A stretch of 52,357 nucleotides of DNA from Paenibacillus sp. LHD-38 (GCF_031157315.1 NZ_JAVIFU010000047.1:1-52357); one strand, 5' to 3'; positions 14,755-23,228 are shown, numbered from the stretch's first letter. Numbers and translations are program-made. Notes: generated by a model not told the origin, from the letters alone.

Positions 14755-14779
14755 TACGCTAACGGTTAACGTTAGCGAA
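14755..14779 (+). repeat. attC-like element 16 (collapsed, array end)
   Basis: TTACGCTAAC-GGTTAAC-GTTAGCGAAA: CGCTAACG and CGTTAGCG form a perfect 8 bp inverted repeat. As in element 10, only outer arms remain. It is the last recognisable element. The long gene-free stretch 14308-14754 before it holds nothing I can identify apart from the presumed promoter of the inverted gene. Confidence 0.6.
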
Positions 14780-14811
14780 AGTGATTGTAGCTACAATAAT
14801 TTATAAAAATA

Positions 14812-14840
14812 TATACAAAATTTAGGTTAAATGATATGCT
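14812..14840 (+). promoter_or_regulatory. Probable sigma-A promoter of the Hachiman operon
   Basis: TATACA at 14812-14817 and TATGCT at 14835-14840 are separated by exactly 17 bases, in an AT-rich context. Transcription would begin near 14847, upstream of the hairpin at 14867 and of hamA. Confidence 0.55.
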
Positions 14841-14866
14841 ATTTTCAAATCCGAAAGCATCGGTAA

Positions 14867-14897
14867 AAAGTCCTGGGGGAAACCTGGGACTTTCTTT
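14867..14897 (+). terminator. Terminator-like hairpin in the hamA leader
   Basis: AAAGTCC and GGACTTT form a 7 bp stem extended by GG/CC in the loop, followed by TCTTTATT. A small CCGA-AAGCA-TCGG hairpin precedes it. It lies downstream of the candidate promoter and 57 bases before the gene start, so it could attenuate hamA-hamB expression rather than end an upstream gene. Confidence 0.55.
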
Positions 14898-14953
14898 ATT
14901 ATCTTCAGAGCTGCGGGTTAAAATGTGAAAGCATACGCTCGGGGGTTAGGTAA

Positions 14954-15925
14954 TTGTCGGCAGAAAGCAAAGAATTGTTAGACAAAATGGAAGAAAAACT
15001 GGATTCTCTTCTACGAGGCAATGGGGAAGAACTCCAAGCTTATCTCACTAAAATTGACGCAGAAATTGATGTGGTTGATACAAAAGCAAAAGTATATTGC
15101 TACATTATTTCTCACGATGGTAACGACAGACCACGAGTAAAGGATTTAGCTAAAGCAGTGGCATCAAGGGTAACAGAGTATGCGATACCAAGAAGCGAGA
15201 TAGCTAAAGCATATGAGTATATGATAAAGCATAACTCACCCGCAAAATTCTACGAATTACAGGCAAAAGCAAAGAGTCTCTTTACAACCTTGAAAAAAAC
15301 AGGTGAAGGAGGCGAAATGCTGTTATATATGCTTGCCCAAAGTCAACTTGGATTACCACAAATCCTTTGTAAAATGTCATTAAAAACGAGTTCTCAACTT
15401 CATTACAATGGATCGGATGCTATACATATGACGTTCGATAAAACAAATAATAAGCTTGCTCTATATTGGGGGGAAGCTAAACTGTACGAGTCTATTACCA
15501 GCGCAGTTACGTCATGCTTGGATAGTATCAGACCGTTTTTATGCGACGACGGGGGTTCTGATGGCAGTCAAATGCGAGATCTACAATTGATCAATAGTTT
15601 CATTGATCTTGGTGATCCAGAGTTGGAGGAAGCTCTGTTACGCTTCTTAAATCCTGATGATCCTATGTTCAACAAATTACAATATAGGGCGGTTTGTTTG
15701 ATCGGATTTAATGATACCACTTACCCGATTGAAGCTAACAGCAAGAGTCATGAACAAGTTTCGATAGAAATTGCAGCAGCCATCTCTAACTGGCAATCAC
15801 AAATTGGGACAAAATTAAAAGATAGAGCTCCGTTGCATAACTTTCATATGGAGATTTTTTTAGTTCCCTTTCCTTCTGTAAGTGAATATAGAGAGTTTTT
15901 CTTAGGAGAAGTAAAAAATGGATAA
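14954..15925 (+). CDS. hamA: HamA, DUF1837 effector nuclease of the Hachiman anti-phage system
   Basis: The 323-residue protein matches DUF1837: the EGGEMLLYML helix near residue 120, a GSDAIHM strand with Asp155, and the GEAKLYESITSAVTSCLDSI segment with Glu174 and Lys176, together forming a PD-(D/E)xK-type nuclease site. In Hachiman, HamA is the DNA-degrading effector held in check by the HamB helicase. The TTG start follows GGGGGTTAGG. The gene overlaps hamB by 8 bases, as expected for a complex-forming pair. The helical N-terminal region (about 1-110) is a normal part of the family. Catalytic residues look intact. Confidence 0.88.
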   Translation: MSAESKELLDKMEEKLDSLLRGNGEELQAYLTKIDAEIDVVDTKAKVYCYIISHDGNDRPRVKDLAKAVASRVTEYAIPRSEIAKAYEYMIKHNSPAKFYELQAKAKSLFTTLKKTGEGGEMLLYMLAQSQLGLPQILCKMSLKTSSQLHYNGSDAIHMTFDKTNNKLALYWGEAKLYESITSAVTSCLDSIRPFLCDDGGSDGSQMRDLQLINSFIDLGDPELEEALLRFLNPDDPMFNKLQYRAVCLIGFNDTTYPIEANSKSHEQVSIEIAAAISNWQSQIGTKLKDRAPLHNFHMEIFLVPFPSVSEYREFFLGEVKNG

Positions 15926-18506
15926 CACAAGTTTTGCATCTAAACTGATTAAGATCGAAGGTTTTCAGCGAAAGTACCTTCCCGTAGTAATTGAATCCGT
16001 ATCAAACCAATTTATTAATTTAATTACTAGTAACAAAACAGAAGAGCATGACTGGAATTATCTCATAACATGTGCGAGCGCATTTGCACTTTCGGAAGAA
16101 AGCGTATGCCTCGACACTGCTTTCCGTATTGCCCATGTCTGCTTGTCATCAGAAACCACAAGCGAAGAACAAAAGGCGGGAGCGGCCGTTGTGTTGGACA
16201 GGCTAACAAACTCGCCGTCCCTTAAGTTGGCTATTGAAAGAGGATATCTTTCTAATGATTATGCCGATAAGTTTCCAACCATGTTCCAGCTAGAGCGTAT
16301 AAACAGAGGCATTCAGTATTCAGTTATTGGAAAAGACATGGAAAGTTTAATTTCTGTTAATCGGTTCCAAGCTGATGTATATAATGGTTCAAGAGAAACC
16401 GATTGGTTGAGCGTGTCTGCACCGACTTCTTCGGGAAAGTCTTTTATTCTATTGGAAATTTTAAATGATTTTCTTAAAAATGAAATGAAAAAAATCGTTG
16501 TCTATATTGTACCCACACGATCACTTATACAGCAGGTTGAGAATGATGTCGCGCAATCGATTTTAGAACATGAGATCGAAAATGTATTCATTACTTCGGT
16601 TCCCTTAGTTCGGAAGGAAAATACGGGACTATCCTTTATTTTTGTTCTAACTCAAGAACGGTATTTATGGTTGTTAAATGAAGAACCAAGTCTTATCGTT
16701 AATTTGCTGGTCGTAGATGAAGCTCAAAAAATCGGTGATGGTGCTCGGGGCGTTTTACTGCAACAAGTCATTGATGAGACCGTTCGTCGTTCTGAGAATG
16801 TTAAAGTCATATTCTCAAGCCCAATGACATCCAATCCAGAAATTCTGTTGGGACAAGCTCCGACAAAAGCGGAAAAACGACCAATCTTATCCGAACATAT
16901 TGCTGTAAATCAAAATTTGATTTGGGCATCAGAAGCCTCACGAACAAAGTGGAACATGGACTTATGTCTGGGGAGTGCTACTCTATCGCTAGGCACCTTT
17001 GAGTTGCCATTTCGACCTACAAGCGAAGGCAAAAGGTTGCCATTTGTAGTACATGCACTTTCTGATAAATCAGGTGGTAATTTGGTTTATGTCAATGGTC
17101 CAGCTGAAGCAGAAAAAACCGCACTTCTTCTATATGATCTGCAAGCAACATCTAACAATATCGGGTTTGGAGATACAATGTCTGACCTGATTCAGCTTAC
17201 AGACCTAATTGAACTCGTGAAAAAAGCAATTCACCCAAACTACACATTAGCAACCGTATTAGGAAGAGGCGTAGCGTTTCACTATGGTAATATGCCATTA
17301 TTGGTGAAGAATGAAATCGAACGGCTCTTTAAAGCGGGTATAATTAAATTCCTTGTTTGTACCTCGACATTAATCGAAGGTGTGAACCTCCCAGCTAAGT
17401 CGATTTTCGTTCGGAAACCTAAAAAGGGCAATAGAACACCAATGGGAGAAATTGATTTTTGGAACCTCGCAGGTAGGGCTGGGAGGCAAGGTAAGGAATT
17501 CCAAGGAAATGTGATATGTATTGATCCGATTCTTTGGACAGTGGAACCGCCAAGAGAAAAAATTAAGTTTCCGATACGACCAACGCTTGATAGTATTATT
17601 GTGAACAAGGCTAGTGATTTAATCGAATTCATTGAATTAGGAACACCTAGAGACATTGCACGCAATAACCTCGATTTGGAGCATACATTTGTATACTTCT
17701 TCAGCGATTATTTGCGCTACGGAACGGTTGAGGGGCATAAAGGCTTATTGCAAATGGAATCAGGTTTTTCAGATAGAATAGACGAATTATTTAAGGGCGT
17801 TGTTGACAAAATCGAATTACCAGATGAAATTATCTTTCAAAATGCTGGTATTAGTCCACTCGCACAGCAGGATCTTTTGGAATATTTCAGAAGATTCGAA
17901 GGCGATCCAGAGACGTTAATTCCTGCATTTCCCGAAAATGTAGATGCACTAGACAATTACGTGCGAGTGATCAACCGAATAGGGACTTATTTATCGGGTG
18001 ATACTGCTCTGTTGGATTATTATCATGCCATCCTCGTTTTGTATTGGATGCGAGGCAAAAGTTTGTCTTTTATTATCGGGAAGAACTGGGCATATTGGCG
18101 TACTCGTAATAGATCATTGCCAAGAGTTATTCGCGATTCGATGCAGCATATTGAAGAATTTGCGAGATTTAAGTTCGTTAAATTTTCTTCTTGTTATACA
18201 GATGTATTAAAGGTATATTTCGAAGAAAATAATAGACAAGATTTGATTGAAGAGATTCCAAAAATGAATATTTGGCTTGAATTCGGTGCATCCCAAGCGA
18301 CACAAATATCGTTAATGAGCTTGGGACTTTCACGGACATCTTCTATCGCGCTATCTGAATTCATTGTAGCGGACGGATTAGATGTTTCAGAATGTCTTAA
18401 GTGGTTGGAAAGTTTAGATACATCGACATTAGATATTTCATCGATAATAATTACCGAGTTAACACAGGTAGTAGAGCGTCATGGAATAACGAAGAATGTC
18501 CAATAA
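15918..18506 (+). CDS. hamB: HamB, superfamily 2 helicase of the Hachiman system
   Basis: The 862-residue protein contains the SF2 helicase motifs in order: Walker A APTSSGKS at about 168-175, motif Ia IVPTRSLIQQV, motif II VVDEAQ with Asp267, motif III FSSPMTSNPE, motif V STLIEGVNLPA, and motif VI NLAGRAGRQG. The N-terminal 150 and C-terminal 250 residues are helical and typical of HamB-type Ski2-like helicases. Established work places HamB as the DNA-damage sensor that releases HamA. It overlaps hamA by 8 bases and is followed by a strong bidirectional terminator. All core motifs are present, so the system appears functional. Confidence 0.88.
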   Translation: MDNTSFASKLIKIEGFQRKYLPVVIESVSNQFINLITSNKTEEHDWNYLITCASAFALSEESVCLDTAFRIAHVCLSSETTSEEQKAGAAVVLDRLTNSPSLKLAIERGYLSNDYADKFPTMFQLERINRGIQYSVIGKDMESLISVNRFQADVYNGSRETDWLSVSAPTSSGKSFILLEILNDFLKNEMKKIVVYIVPTRSLIQQVENDVAQSILEHEIENVFITSVPLVRKENTGLSFIFVLTQERYLWLLNEEPSLIVNLLVVDEAQKIGDGARGVLLQQVIDETVRRSENVKVIFSSPMTSNPEILLGQAPTKAEKRPILSEHIAVNQNLIWASEASRTKWNMDLCLGSATLSLGTFELPFRPTSEGKRLPFVVHALSDKSGGNLVYVNGPAEAEKTALLLYDLQATSNNIGFGDTMSDLIQLTDLIELVKKAIHPNYTLATVLGRGVAFHYGNMPLLVKNEIERLFKAGIIKFLVCTSTLIEGVNLPAKSIFVRKPKKGNRTPMGEIDFWNLAGRAGRQGKEFQGNVICIDPILWTVEPPREKIKFPIRPTLDSIIVNKASDLIEFIELGTPRDIARNNLDLEHTFVYFFSDYLRYGTVEGHKGLLQMESGFSDRIDELFKGVVDKIELPDEIIFQNAGISPLAQQDLLEYFRRFEGDPETLIPAFPENVDALDNYVRVINRIGTYLSGDTALLDYYHAILVLYWMRGKSLSFIIGKNWAYWRTRNRSLPRVIRDSMQHIEEFARFKFVKFSSCYTDVLKVYFEENNRQDLIEEIPKMNIWLEFGASQATQISLMSLGLSRTSSIALSEFIVADGLDVSECLKWLESLDTSTLDISSIIITELTQVVERHGITKNVQ

Positions 18507-18614
18507 ACGGATTTGATCGGTAAATTGGTAGAATATTGAACAACTTCAGCGTTTTTCTAAAATTCTCTGTTCTAATGTACAAATACGTAGTGAAACTATG
18601 ATACTGAATATTAC

Positions 18615-18653
18615 AACGATAAATGGCGACCATATTGGTCGCCATTTATCGTT
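18615..18653. terminator. Bidirectional terminator between hamB and the DUF6602 gene
   Basis: AACGATAAATGGCGACCA pairs perfectly (18 bp) with its complement across a 3-base loop. It ends hamB from the left and the convergent minus-strand gene from the right. No strong T-tract follows on either side, so stem strength would have to do the work. Confidence 0.7.
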
Positions 18654-18666
18654 GCTTGCATTAATG

Positions 18667-19434
18667 TTATAAGTACTTCGTTAAAAAAGACTGATACATC
18701 ATTATTCGCGGGGTAACTATATGTATCCAGGATAAGAATCCCACTAAGATTTTTTCATTAATATCCTTAGATACAGGTACAAAACCTTCCATTATCGAAC
18801 CATCTTCATTTCTATAAACTATGCTACCTTCTCCATCAGCAACATTAATTATATAGCCACGGTCTAATAAGAAAATGCCATCAATTTGTTCTGTATACCT
18901 TATATTGTTTTCTTGGTTGTATTCATCAATCTTATTTTTTATGGTTTCTAACGTCAACTGCGATTCAAAAGCAAAGAGAAAATAAGGTCTTCTTTTTACA
19001 TATCTGTCCACATCTGAATTCTGCGGCATTCTTATTTCAGTTCCACCGTCAAACGTAATTTTTAGTTCTTTAAACTTTTTGCAATTTTTGAGTATTTCAA
19101 TTAAGTCTGCACTATTGAGAATACTTTTTACTTCTCCAACACAAGAAACTCCCTCAATAAAAAATCTTGCGGGAGCATGTAAATTTTCATTTATGAATGG
19201 ATGATATTCGTTCGTAATTATAATATCGGTTTGATTTGATACTTTTCCATCAGTGTCAACTATCTCTCCCTGCCCGATTCGATTGGAGGGAGGAAGATAT
19301 TCCTTTAAAAAATCACGGATAATATTTTCGACATTACTTCTTTTATTACCTTTGTGATTGTATTTTTCTCGTATGTCTTCTAACTGTAATTCCATCATTT
19401 TTTGATATGTAAGTAATGTGTTTTCAAGGCTCAA
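18667..19434 (-). CDS. DUF6602 protein, probable PD-(D/E)xK nuclease-like fold
   Basis: The 255-residue protein has the DUF6602 pattern: an N-terminal helix with GNKRSNVENIIRDFLKEYLP, then GQGEIVDTDGKVSNQTDIII (Gln68, Asp70) and GVSCVGEVKS (Glu101, Lys103). The D...ExK arrangement suggests a restriction-endonuclease-like active site, although nuclease activity of this family is, as far as I know, not generally shown. It lies directly downstream of an XRE regulator on the same strand and beside Hachiman and a DndB-like gene, so a defence role is plausible. No membrane segment is seen. Confidence 0.65.
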   Translation of the reverse strand: MSLENTLLTYQKMMELQLEDIREKYNHKGNKRSNVENIIRDFLKEYLPPSNRIGQGEIVDTDGKVSNQTDIIITNEYHPFINENLHAPARFFIEGVSCVGEVKSILNSADLIEILKNCKKFKELKITFDGGTEIRMPQNSDVDRYVKRRPYFLFAFESQLTLETIKNKIDEYNQENNIRYTEQIDGIFLLDRGYIINVADGEGSIVYRNEDGSIMEGFVPVSKDINEKILVGFLSWIHIVTPRIMMYQSFLTKYL

Positions 19435-19526
19435 CTTCTCATCTCCTATAACTACAACAGTAATTTCTAATCCACCCTTTTACACTTTTATAAAGGCTTG
19501 CAATTGTACGCATCAACTACAACAAC

Positions 19527-19874
19527 TTATTTTTTGCGATCAAATGCTTTTAATACATCTACAATTAAATTATGGATAATTTCAACTTCATCGCTGTCTC
19601 TTTCTTGAAGTTTAAGTTGAACTTTGTCGAGCAGTCTCTCCTTAAATAAGTTGTGATCGTTTTTTATAGAAATGAAAAGCTCTTCGGGACTAATTTCTAA
19701 CGCAATTACTATTCTTTCTAATGTTTCAATTGAAACATTCTTTTCTCCTCTTTCGATCGCCCCTATATACGATTGAGGGATTTCCACCAACTCCCCAAGT
19801 TGTACCTGTGTTAAGCCTCTATTTTTTCGAAGAATACGAATACGTTTACCGACTACAGTCATCAAGTTTTGCAT
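19527..19874 (-). CDS. XRE-family transcriptional regulator
   Basis: The 115-residue protein has a classic Cro/CI helix-turn-helix at residues 6-60: VGKRIRILRKNRGLTQVQLGEL, then IPQSYIGAIERGEKNVSIETLERIVIAL. A charged helical C-terminal tail follows. I start at ATG 19874 with AGAGAGGTGATT just upstream, discarding 12 in-frame residues before it. It is divergent from the DndB-like gene (141-base intergenic region with an AAACG/CGTTT inverted pair) and 92 bases upstream of the DUF6602 gene, so it probably controls both sides, as in many phage-defence loci. Confidence 0.8.
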   Translation of the reverse strand: MQNLMTVVGKRIRILRKNRGLTQVQLGELVEIPQSYIGAIERGEKNVSIETLERIVIALEISPEELFISIKNDHNLFKERLLDKVQLKLQERDSDEVEIIHNLIVDVLKAFDRKK

Positions 19875-19918
19875 AATAATCACCTCTCTTAAAGAGTAGG
19901 CAAGATGCAAAAAAACTT

Positions 19919-19947
19919 AAACGTATTTATAGCATATATTTCCGTTT
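19919..19947. promoter_or_regulatory. Possible operator in the XRE/dndB-like divergent region
   Basis: AAACG (19919-19923) and CGTTT (19943-19947) form a short inverted pair, centre to centre 24 bases, around an AT-rich TATAGCATATA stretch. That is the spacing and position expected for an autoregulatory XRE site. The half-sites are only 5 bases, so support is weak. Confidence 0.3.
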
Positions 19948-20015
19948 GAAAATAGATGTTTTAAGAACTATTATTGAATTATTGAGTTAAAACACTCTTA
20001 GGGAGGAAAGACATC

Positions 20016-21017
20016 ATGGATAAATTGGTTAATCAAATTGTTATTGAAAATGTTCTTACAGGAAAATTACGAGGGAAAATGGTTTATCAAAGCGCTGTTT
20101 CCGTTCATATTGGCAGGCAACTTATGTATATTAAACCATTTGACTTACCTAGTGGAAAAGGATATCAAAGACCTGTAAATATTAAACGCTCTAATGATTT
20201 TGCCCAATATTTATCTCTTGGGGATGAAGCATTATTTACACCAATCTTATTAAATGCTGCATCGAATTGGGAATTCGCCCCATATGATCGACAACGTCCA
20301 AATTTCGGACGTTTATTATGCAAGGGTAAAGCATCCTTAATGGATGGACAACACCGAATGAAGGGACTGGATCAATACCTTAGTGAAACTAATACTGACC
20401 TTTCAGTTCCCTTTTTAGCATTTCACTATCTTGATGAAGATGAAGAGATAAAATTATTTGATACAATTAATACAAAGGCTAAAGGAATCGGATCTTCGCT
20501 GAACAAATATCTACGAAGAGACTCCGATGATCTCAGTTGGGTAGCTACAGAACTAATGGTTCGTAAAGAAAGTCCATTTTATCAAATTGGCAGTATAATT
20601 GGTAAACGAACAAAAGGTAGGCATGTAACACTTCAAAACTTATATCGTACTCTACAACATCTCTTTTCAGATCCTAAAATTACTCCTTTCGCTAAAGAAG
20701 ATAAATTCAACATAGCTATTACTTATTACAATGGCATAAGGGAAAGTCTCTTTGAGGAATGGAATGATTACAATGAATACAGGCTAACACACATCGTTTG
20801 CTTGGATGCTTTATCGATGGCAGGTAAAAGTCTCTTACTTAAATATATTCACGAAACACGTAAAAAGGTTGATCTTCAGAATGTTATTAAACGTATCCAG
20901 AGACTTTCCGTTGTTGACTGGTCATCCAGTGGACCATTGAGATATATTAAAGGTGTTAGCGGATCAAAGTCACTTGCGACAGATTTACATTCGATATTGA
21001 TTCCTGACTCTAATTAA
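20016..21017 (+). CDS. Orphan DndB-like DGQHR-domain protein
   Basis: The 333-residue protein contains the signature MDGQHRMKGL (Asp110-Arg114) and, further on, LFDTINTKAKGIG, which together define the DGQHR/DndB family. DndB is the regulator of DNA phosphorothioate modification in dnd clusters, but no dndA, C, D, E or sulphur-transfer genes are visible in this window. Orphan DGQHR proteins occur in many defence islands with unclear roles. AGGGAGG stands 10 bases before ATG 20016, and a strong terminator follows the stop. With the XRE and DUF6602 genes it may form a small defence module. Confidence 0.75.
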   Translation: MDKLVNQIVIENVLTGKLRGKMVYQSAVSVHIGRQLMYIKPFDLPSGKGYQRPVNIKRSNDFAQYLSLGDEALFTPILLNAASNWEFAPYDRQRPNFGRLLCKGKASLMDGQHRMKGLDQYLSETNTDLSVPFLAFHYLDEDEEIKLFDTINTKAKGIGSSLNKYLRRDSDDLSWVATELMVRKESPFYQIGSIIGKRTKGRHVTLQNLYRTLQHLFSDPKITPFAKEDKFNIAITYYNGIRESLFEEWNDYNEYRLTHIVCLDALSMAGKSLLLKYIHETRKKVDLQNVIKRIQRLSVVDWSSSGPLRYIKGVSGSKSLATDLHSILIPDSN

Positions 21018-21033
21018 AAAGATTAGTCGACTG

Positions 21034-21070
21034 ACGAACACTCAATTTATGAATTGAGTGTTCGTTTTTT
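21034..21070 (+). terminator. Terminator of the DndB-like gene
   Basis: ACGAACACTCAATT pairs perfectly (14 bp) across a 4-base loop and is followed by TTTTTT. A textbook intrinsic terminator 17 bases after the stop codon. Confidence 0.9.
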
Positions 21071-21129
21071 ATAGTAAATACCTTCCAAGTATGTACTATA
21101 ATTGAGCCAATCAAGTCGCACAGAGAAAC

Positions 21130-21923
21130 TTGCAATAGCCTTTTAAACCAACGCTACTGTCTTCCATGGGGCCGCTGCTAAAGCCAATCATTTCACGATT
21201 GAAAAGATCAACAAATAAGCATACGTTGTGCCATTTACTAACTACTCATACATACCTCAGATCACTCACGACAACGGCGAATGGCTCATCCTGAGCAAAC
21301 ATGCGTGTAGTTCATTCTTGGCATTAGACTCGTTAGAATCGCTGTTAAACGGTTTATATTGCGCTACTACGTAATTCGAAAACTAGGCCATGTTTGTTTT
21401 TGATTTGGCCGATCTTAGGACGTGAAGCCTTCAACGATTTATTTCTCAGTTCTACCTTGATTTTACGCGTTCCATAGTTGTTTCGATTGGCTATGAAAAT
21501 TTCCTCAACCACATTCTCCAGTTTCTGCACTTCTTCATTCTCTGGAGGTTCTGGCTTGTAATAATAGATGCTGCGTAATAGTTGCAGGACTTTGCACATT
21601 GCTGATACCGAGTACTTGTGTGCGTTATTTCAAATCACATTTTCTTTCGTCCCAGGATCAGCTCGGCTTGCTATAAAATGTAATTCTCCATCCACAGTTG
21701 TTGGATTTCTTTAAGTATGGCTAAGAGATCGTTTTCCTCTGCTGTAAGATTATCTTTTTCTTGAAAAGATCCTGTTCTCTGATTTTGTGTGAATCAACAA
21801 TCCAATGCAGATGCAGTCAGATCATATTTACGAACAAGACTCGCTCTCGATTTTCCGTTCTCATATAACTGAACCATCTGCTTTTTGAATTCGGTCGTAA
21901 ATGTACGTCTTTTTTGGACATAG
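21130..21923 (-). pseudogene. Decayed IS3-family (IS150-like) transposase, orfA and orfB
   Basis: Read on the minus strand, a start-like region near 21921 gives MSKK and, after a one-base shift in an A-tract, RRTFTTEFKKQMVQLYENG. This is an IS3 orfA helix-turn-helix, which soon hits stops. The orfB N-terminus is open at 21354-21599 (LRSIYYYKPEPPEN, RNNYGTRKIKVEL). Below 21310 another frame gives VVVSDLRYV and LFVDLFNREMIGFS, part of the DDE core, with a stop in between. The remainder of the core is missing. Several frameshifts show that it is long inactive. It lies between the defence genes and the truncated HD gene. Confidence 0.75.
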
Positions 21924-21989
21924 TAGATCCGCTACTTATCTGATCTTTTTATTCTACTAGCCCTTATTTTTTCTGTTCATCTTAATGTA

Positions 21990-22440
21990 GCCGATCCATA
22001 TCATTTCCGTATTTCTCGATGGCTTCAGTATTATCCCTTATCCCTCTTCACTAAGCGATAGCCTGACTTTGGCATTTTGCCCTGAAACTTCTTAGTCCTA
22101 AAATAAGTAACGACGATGAGGTAATACATAGTCCCCCATTATCAGTGTTATGTAATCTATGTGTTGTGCTTTGGGACGATTATTTGTTTGGCAAGGTTAG
22201 AAAACTCTCACACTTCACTTCGGTACTCCTTCCATAAAAACGGTGACTAATCTGAATTCTACCGTACACAATACTGTGCAAAAAATAAAAAACGGTTCAA
22301 GTATGATCCGTATTATTCCTATAACTATGAACAATTGCTTAATGTGCAGTATCGTTTTTGCTAGGGTTGTTGATATATGCAACAATAATAAGTCATTCGG
22401 GCTCTTTCATCACCAATTATTTGTACAAATTATTTAAGTA
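21990..22440. other. Gene-free stretch, no function recognised
   Basis: About 450 AT-rich bases between the insertion-sequence remnant and the HD gene. The only reading frame of any length (22243-22437, plus) has no ribosome site and no recognisable product. The stretch probably consists of insertion-sequence and junction debris. Confidence 0.5.
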
Positions 22441-22445
22441 CAGTT

Positions 22446-23228
22446 TTATATAGATAAGGGCAAGTCATGGAGCGTAGCCTTCGCTAAAAGCGTATAAAGA
22501 TCGATGCTTTTATTGCCAAAGCGCTCGATTTCGAGCAGTCCGTTAAACAAAGCAAGCGAAGCAACGCGGAAGGAATGCGTCGCATCATTGTCGGGCACGA
22601 GGTTATAGCTGCCGTTCCATCTTTTTACGGTATCAAGACTTACGATGTACTGGATAAATTCAAATAAGCCGGCTTGCTTATTGTACTCCTCCAGAAGCCA
22701 GAGAATGGAGCGCAGCTCTGTAGCTTGCAATGCTAGCTCCAGCTCCTTATGCTTGGCATGAAAGAAGGGATTTGTATCATGGCGCGATTCCCGGTGACAA
22801 AAGAGGTAAGCATCAAACGTATCGATAGCATCGACCAAACGGCCGATATGCGTATTATCCTGTGCATTGACGATATAATCGAATGCCTGTGCTTGCAGCG
22901 ATTTTGATAGATAGGAAACAATTTCCTTACTCAGCTCCATCTCAAAATCCTGAATATGATTCATGACGAGCGATTCCTTTTTGGTGACATGCTTAATTGA
23001 GCCGGTACCCGTATTTTTAAGATCTCCCCAGAGGCATCTGCCGAGAAGCTTAAGCTTGTCGATCGGCTCGTTGAATACCTTTTCCTCGATAATGCCTATC
23101 ATAATGGACAAAGCGGCGCATCTAAAGCTGTGAGCAGAAGCATTGTCTTCAAAACGCGGAGCGTGCTCACTCCATCTCGGCACGTATTGCATGCGAATAA
23201 TCGTGTTGGTGAATTTTCCGTTTTTCAT
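22446..23228 (-). CDS. HD-domain (YfbR-like) protein, C-terminally truncated
   Basis: The 260-residue product has two related segments. The first (residues 1-80: YVPRWSEHAPRFEDNASAHSFR, then GDLKNTGTGSIKHVTKK) looks like a YfbR-type HD repeat with altered metal ligands. The second (about 203-258: VKRWNGSYNLVPDNDATHSFR, then ATLHDLPLSI) has the conserved His and HD pair but stops immediately after HDLP. In the family an E and the tGDI metal-site region would follow, so roughly the last 130 residues seem to be missing. The break is at the accessory-island junction. It was probably a nucleotide phosphohydrolase-like protein; the remnant is likely inactive. Confidence 0.6.
   Translation of the reverse strand: MKNGKFTNTIIRMQYVPRWSEHAPRFEDNASAHSFRCAALSIMIGIIEEKVFNEPIDKLKLLGRCLWGDLKNTGTGSIKHVTKKESLVMNHIQDFEMELSKEIVSYLSKSLQAQAFDYIVNAQDNTHIGRLVDAIDTFDAYLFCHRESRHDTNPFFHAKHKELELALQATELRSILWLLEEYNKQAGLFEFIQYIVSLDTVKRWNGSYNLVPDNDATHSFRVASLALFNGLLEIERFGNKSIDLYTLLAKATLHDLPLSI

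Noticed and set aside
1183..14779. Treating the recurring elements as simple intrinsic terminators
   Set aside because: Terminators would not need the conserved CTAAC-spacer-GTTA half-sites on both sides; several copies (4, 10, 15, 16) lack a strong central hairpin or T-tract but keep the half-sites.
14850..14897. Known riboswitch in the hamA leader
   Set aside because: The region between the promoter and terminator hairpin is only about 20 bases plus a 4 bp mini-hairpin, too small for the riboswitch classes I could recall; kept only as a possible attenuator.
20016..21017. A complete dnd phosphorothioate modification cluster
   Set aside because: Only a DndB-like DGQHR protein is present; no cysteine desulphurase, PAPS-reductase-like or DndD/E genes occur nearby.
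22243..22437. 64-residue plus-strand frame in the gap before the HD gene
   Set aside because: No ribosome site, no recognisable domain, and located in insertion-sequence debris.
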